Made by a program: the position numbers and the translations under genes. A model generated the notes under the pieces. The model saw only the letters and a program-made list of their open reading frames with translations. It was not told the origin of the DNA and made no database searches. This document shows, one piece after another, positions 60,450-64,000 of a DNA stretch of 64,000 nucleotides. Origin of the DNA: an uncultured Lachnospiraceae bacterium. Its GTDB lineage: Bacteria > Bacillota > Clostridia > Lachnospirales > Lachnospiraceae. Every line of letters starts with the position of its first letter. The stretch's first letter is position 1. The stretch covers positions 75,011-139,010 of the forward strand of contig CAJUGG010000032.1 in the NCBI GenBank assembly GCA_910585995.1, in the 5' to 3' direction.

Positions 60450-62930
60450 ATGGAAGATAATATTTTTGATAAAATTCATGAGGTGGATCTAAAGGAGACC
60501 ATGGAGGATTCCTATATTGATTATGCCATGAGCGTAATAGCGGCAAGGGCACTTCCAGATGTAAGAGATGGTCTGAAACCAGTACAGCGCCGGGTACTTT
60601 ATTCTATGATCGAGTTAAATAACGGCCCTGACAAGCCTCATAGAAAATGTGCTCGTATCGTCGGTGATACTATGGGTAAATATCACCCACACGGAGACAG
60701 TTCGATCTATGGTGCTCTGGTAAATATGGCCCAAGAATGGTCCACGCGCTACCCCCTTGTGGATGGTCATGGTAACTTTGGTTCCGTGGATGGAGACAGT
60801 GCAGCGGCTATGCGTTATACAGAGGCACGCCTTAGTAAGATCTCCATGGAGATGTTGGCCGATATCAATAAAGATACTGTGGATTTTGGACCTAACTTTG
60901 ATGAGACCGAAACGGAGCCTCTGGTATTGCCGTCCCGTTATCCTAATTTCCTGGCCAATGGTACCACAGGAATTGCCGTGGGTATGGCGACGAACATTCC
61001 CCCTCACAACCTGAGAGAGATTATTGATGCAGTGGTTAAGATCATCGACAATCAAATCGAAGACAAAGAGACTATGATCGAAGAAGTGCTCTCGATTGTA
61101 AAGGGTCCTGATTTTCCGACGGGAGCAGAAGTGCTTGGCACCGCAGGGATCAATGAGGCCTATCGGACTGGCCGTGGCAAGATCCGCGTTCGTGCTGTCA
61201 GCAATATTGAATCCATGCCAAACGGCAAAAACCGCATCGTGGTAACAGAACTTCCCTATATGGTCAATAAAGCCCGCCTGATCGAGAAGATTGCGGATAT
61301 GGTCAAAGAGAAAAAGATTGACGGTATCACCTATATTGGTGATGAATCCAGCAGGGAAGGTATGCGGATCAATATCGAACTTAGAAAAGATGTCAATCCC
61401 AATGTGATCCTTAATCAGCTCTATAAGCATACCCAGCTTCAGGATACTTTTGGCGTTATTATGTTAGCACTGGTGGACAATGTTCCAAAAGTTCTGAATC
61501 TTTTGGATATGCTGAAATATTATTTGATTCATCAGGAAGACGTAGTGACCAGAAGGACCAAATATGAGCTAAACAAGGCCGAGGAGAGGGCACACTTGTT
61601 GCAGGGATTGCTGATTGCATTGGATCATATCGACCGGGTGATTCAGATTATTCGTGGTTCTCAAAATGTGCAGATCGCTAAAACTTCTCTGATAGAAGAA
61701 TTTGGTCTGGATGATCCGCAGGCCAATGCCATTGTGGAGATGCGTCTGCGTGCTCTGACTGGTCTGGAGCGGGAAAAACTAGAAAAAGAATACAAGGAGT
61801 TAATGGAAAAGATACAGTATTTGCAGGATATCCTTTCAGATGAGAAAAAGCTTTTGGGCGTGATCAGAGAGGAGATTTTACTGATCTCTAATAAATATGG
61901 AGATGACAGAAGGACCAGTATTGGTTATGATGCCTATGATATTGATATGGAAGATTTGATTCCTGTCAGCGATACGGTGGTGACAATGACGCATCTAGGC
62001 TATATTAAGCGTATGACCATCGATAATTTCCGCAGTCAGAACAGAGGCGGCAAAGGCATCAAAGGTATGCAGACTTTGGATGAAGATTTTATTGAAGAGA
62101 TCTTTATGACCACGACGCACCATTATATTATGTTCTTTACCAACTTTGGAAGAGTCTATCGGTTAAAGGCATATGAGATTCCGGAAGCAGGCAGAACAGC
62201 CAGAGGTACGGCGATTATCAATCTACTTCTTTTACAGCCTGGAGAAAAGATTACTGCGGTCATAGCCATCAAAGAATTTGGAGACCAGAATTATCTGACC
62301 ATGGCGACCAAAAATGGTATTATCAAAAAGACACGTCTGTCGGAATATGTCAATATCCGCAAAAATGGACTTCAGGCTATCAGTCTGAAAGAGGAAGATG
62401 AACTGATCGAGGTAAAAGTGACAGACGGCGAGAAAGATATTATTCTTGTGACCAAGGATGGTATGAGTATCCGTTTCAACGAAAAGGATGTACGCACCAC
62501 AGGCAGAGTATCCATGGGTGTGATCGGCATGAATCTGGAAGGACAGGATGAAGTGGTTGCCATGCAGCTTGATACGCAGGGAGAATATCTTTTGATTGTA
62601 TCCGAATGTGGCTTGGGCAAACGCACCCAGATCTCAGAATTTCATTCTCAAAAGCGCGGCGGCAAAGGCTTAAAATGTTATAAGGTCACCGAGCGCAGCG
62701 GCAATGTCATGGGTGCAAAGGCAGTCAATGACGACAATGAGATTATGATGATCACCAATGAAGGGATTGTCATAAGGACAGGCTGTAGCGAGATCTCTGT
62801 ATTAAAGCGTATTACTTCAGGAGTCAAACTGATGAATGTGGATTTTGCATCGGGCGTAAAAGTGGCTAATATTGCAAAAGTCCGGGAAGAAGTCCGTTAT
62901 GAACAAGAAGAAGAACAGGAAGAGCCATGA
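60450..62930 (+). CDS. gyrA: DNA gyrase subunit A
   Basis: An 826-residue breakage-reunion subunit. The catalytic Tyr is in AAMRYTEARLSK (about 119). The helix that carries the quinolone region reads HPHGDSSIYGALVNM, with Gly where E. coli has Asp87. The C-terminal beta-propeller has two GyrA-box-like motifs, QNRGGKG (about 533) and QKRGGKG (about 736), and an acidic Glu-rich tail. The ATG at 60450 is preferred, with AAGGAT 7-8 bases upstream. It starts 21 bp after gyrB. Confidence 0.97.
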   Translation: MEDNIFDKIHEVDLKETMEDSYIDYAMSVIAARALPDVRDGLKPVQRRVLYSMIELNNGPDKPHRKCARIVGDTMGKYHPHGDSSIYGALVNMAQEWSTRYPLVDGHGNFGSVDGDSAAAMRYTEARLSKISMEMLADINKDTVDFGPNFDETETEPLVLPSRYPNFLANGTTGIAVGMATNIPPHNLREIIDAVVKIIDNQIEDKETMIEEVLSIVKGPDFPTGAEVLGTAGINEAYRTGRGKIRVRAVSNIESMPNGKNRIVVTELPYMVNKARLIEKIADMVKEKKIDGITYIGDESSREGMRINIELRKDVNPNVILNQLYKHTQLQDTFGVIMLALVDNVPKVLNLLDMLKYYLIHQEDVVTRRTKYELNKAEERAHLLQGLLIALDHIDRVIQIIRGSQNVQIAKTSLIEEFGLDDPQANAIVEMRLRALTGLEREKLEKEYKELMEKIQYLQDILSDEKKLLGVIREEILLISNKYGDDRRTSIGYDAYDIDMEDLIPVSDTVVTMTHLGYIKRMTIDNFRSQNRGGKGIKGMQTLDEDFIEEIFMTTTHHYIMFFTNFGRVYRLKAYEIPEAGRTARGTAIINLLLLQPGEKITAVIAIKEFGDQNYLTMATKNGIIKKTRLSEYVNIRKNGLQAISLKEEDELIEVKVTDGEKDIILVTKDGMSIRFNEKDVRTTGRVSMGVIGMNLEGQDEVVAMQLDTQGEYLLIVSECGLGKRTQISEFHSQKRGGKGLKCYKVTERSGNVMGAKAVNDDNEIMMITNEGIVIRTGCSEISVLKRITSGVKLMNVDFASGVKVANIAKVREEVRYEQEEEQEEP

Positions 62931-63634
62931 AAAGAATTTGGTTGATGGTTTTAAATAATATACTGATCGTACCTTTTTGGTATCTTAAATTGTGTTATTA
63001 TGCATGGTTCAGTAAAAAGATATCAGATGAGAAAAAAAGAATCCTTTTTAAAGAGATCGTCACTCGTGCCAATCGCGGCGGCAATGTGACAGTCCGTTCT
63101 TATGGAATACAAAATATTCCAAAAGATCAGCCTTTTATGTATTTTCCCAATCACCAGGGACTCTATGATGTACTGGCTCTTCTTAGCAACTCTCCTTATT
63201 TTTTCTCAGTGGTGGTGAAAAAGGAACTTGAACATATTCCTTTTCTGAGCAAGATCTTTCAGATCATGGGAGCCTATGCGATTGACAGAGAAGATGTGCG
63301 TCAGTCTATGAAGATCATCCAGCAAGTGAGCAAAGAAGTGGCTTTGGGAAAGAATTTTTTAATCTTTCCAGAAGGGACTCGTTCTAAAAATAAGAACCAA
63401 GTGGGCAGTTTTAAAGGGGGTACCTTTAAAGCTGCCACCAAGGCAAAATGCCCTATTGTGCCAGTAGCAATTATAGATTCTTATAAAGTATTTGATACAG
63501 GTTCCATAGCACCTGTGATGATCCAGGTACATTATCTTGAACCTCTCTATTATGAAGACTACAAGATGATGAAGACAACAGAGATTGCTGAATTAGTGGA
63601 AAATAAAATTAAAAAAGTTGTTGACAATAAGTAG
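62927..63634 (+). CDS. plsC: 1-acyl-sn-glycerol-3-phosphate acyltransferase
   Basis: A 235-residue acyltransferase making phosphatidic acid at the membrane. An N-terminal hydrophobic segment (about 4-24) is followed by the catalytic HxxxxD motif NHQGLYD (about 64-70), the substrate-binding FPEGTRSKNK (about 143-152) and PIVPVAI (about 172-178). It overlaps the gyrA stop by 4 bp (ATGA). Its last codons (VVDNK) contain the -35 box of the tRNA-Ser promoter. Confidence 0.93.
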   Translation: MKRIWLMVLNNILIVPFWYLKLCYYAWFSKKISDEKKRILFKEIVTRANRGGNVTVRSYGIQNIPKDQPFMYFPNHQGLYDVLALLSNSPYFFSVVVKKELEHIPFLSKIFQIMGAYAIDREDVRQSMKIIQQVSKEVALGKNFLIFPEGTRSKNKNQVGSFKGGTFKAATKAKCPIVPVAIIDSYKVFDTGSIAPVMIQVHYLEPLYYEDYKMMKTTEIAELVENKIKKVVDNK

Positions 63635-63649
63635 TAGTTTTGATATAAT
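63621..63649 (+). promoter_or_regulatory. Promoter of tRNA-Ser, with its -35 inside plsC
   Basis: TTGACA (63621-63626) and TATAAT (63644-63649), spacing 17 bp, both perfect consensus. The -35 is coding sequence of plsC, whose stop is at 63632-63634. An A-rich UP-like stretch precedes it. Confidence 0.9.
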
Positions 63650-63677
63650 AATCCATGCGTCACGAAAAGACGTACAC

Positions 63678-63765
63678 GGAGAAATACTCAAGTGGCTGAA
63701 GAGGCGCCCCTGCTAAGGGTGTAGGTCGGGTGACCGGCGCGAGGGTTCAAATCCCTCTTTCTCCG
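63678..63765 (+). tRNA. tRNA-Ser (anticodon GCT)
   Basis: An 88-base class II tRNA with acceptor arms GGAGAAA and TTTCTCC, anticodon loop CTGCTAA giving GCT (reads AGC/AGT), a long variable arm (GTCGGGTGACCGGC) and T-loop TTCAAAT. CCA is not encoded. Confidence 0.97.
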
Positions 63766-63820
63766 TTCTTTCTGGACAGAAAGACAACAAAAAAGATTTT
63801 GAAAAAAATAAAAAAAGTTG

Positions 63821-64000
63821 TTGACAAATCTGGAAAGATCTGATAAGATGTTCAAGTCGCTGCGAGAGCGGGACAAGAACAACATGAACTTTGATAATTG
63901 AATAGTGCTTTGAAAAGTCTTCGAAAATTCTTTAAGAATTAAGATTTTTTGAGAACAGCTTTTAACAAAAAGCGACCTAAAACAGTAACGGATAGAACAG
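63821..64000 (+). promoter_or_regulatory. rRNA operon promoter and start of leader
   Basis: TTGACA (63821-63826) and TAAGAT (63844-63849), spacing 17 bp, preceded by an A-rich UP-like tract. Seventeen bases around the -35 (AAAAAAGTTGTTGACAA) are identical to those at the tRNA-Ser promoter 200 bp upstream. The transcript leader contains AACTTTGATAATTGAATAGTG, typical of sequence before 16S rRNA in Bacillota. The 16S gene itself begins beyond the window. Confidence 0.8.

Overview
The window spans the chromosomal origin of a Gram-positive anaerobe of the Clostridia, most likely a Lachnospiraceae species. The evidence is the gene order rnpA-rpmH-oriC-dnaA-dnaN-S4 protein-recF-gyrB-gyrA, the left-hand series yidC-jag-mnmE-mnmG-rsmG-parA-parB, DUF3881- and DUF4446-type genes beside serS, perfect parS sites, consensus sigma-A promoters and the moderate GC content. 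No genus can be named from the sequence alone. Genes left of about 54.2 kb run mostly on the minus strand and genes to the right on the plus strand, as expected for two replichores diverging from oriC.

Region 1 (1-7 kb) is a sugar or glycoside locus: a sugar ABC transporter (ATPase cut by the left edge), a lipoprotein binding protein, two TIM-barrel sugar isomerase/epimerase-like enzymes and a Gfo/Idh/MocA oxidoreductase. It is controlled by an unusual 675-residue LacI-type regulator whose C-terminal half is a second copy of the transporter's binding protein. A 12-bp palindrome, ATTTGCGCAAAT, overlaps both divergent catabolic promoters, and a near copy lies at the regulator's own promoter.

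Region 2 (7-22 kb) holds an AlbA_2 protein, a K+ channel and a purine permease; a sensor-like lipoprotein with an amber codon in its lipobox; a MscS channel; a HEPN/nucleotidyltransferase pair; an amylosucrase-like enzyme; a HAD gene and a PTS gene that both lost their 5' ends at one deletion junction; a LacI regulator; and an NSS-family transporter.

Region 3 (22-38.4 kb) contains three consecutive modules, each with an OmpR-type response regulator, a histidine kinase, an ABC ATPase and permease(s), all on the minus strand, with a MATE exporter between two of them. The ABC promoters carry direct repeats spaced by exactly 11 bp. One permease gene has an in-frame nonsense codon. The layout resembles systems for sensing and exporting antimicrobial peptides.

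Region 4 (38.4-47.3 kb) has a LytTR remnant, a DUF6440-type small gene, a GC-rich orphan gene with a coiled coil, tRNA-Arg(CCT), a DUF3881 gene, serS, a DUF4446 gene, parB, parA, two perfect parS sites around two small unknown genes, and a hydrolase. Two long related fold-back elements fill the convergent gap before rsmG.

Region 5 (47.3-64 kb) is the conserved origin block: rsmG, mnmG, mnmE, jag, yidC, yidD, rnpA and rpmH leftward; oriC; dnaA, dnaN, S4 gene, recF, gyrB, gyrA and plsC rightward; then tRNA-Ser(GCT) and the promoter and leader of an rRNA operon whose 16S gene starts beyond the right edge.
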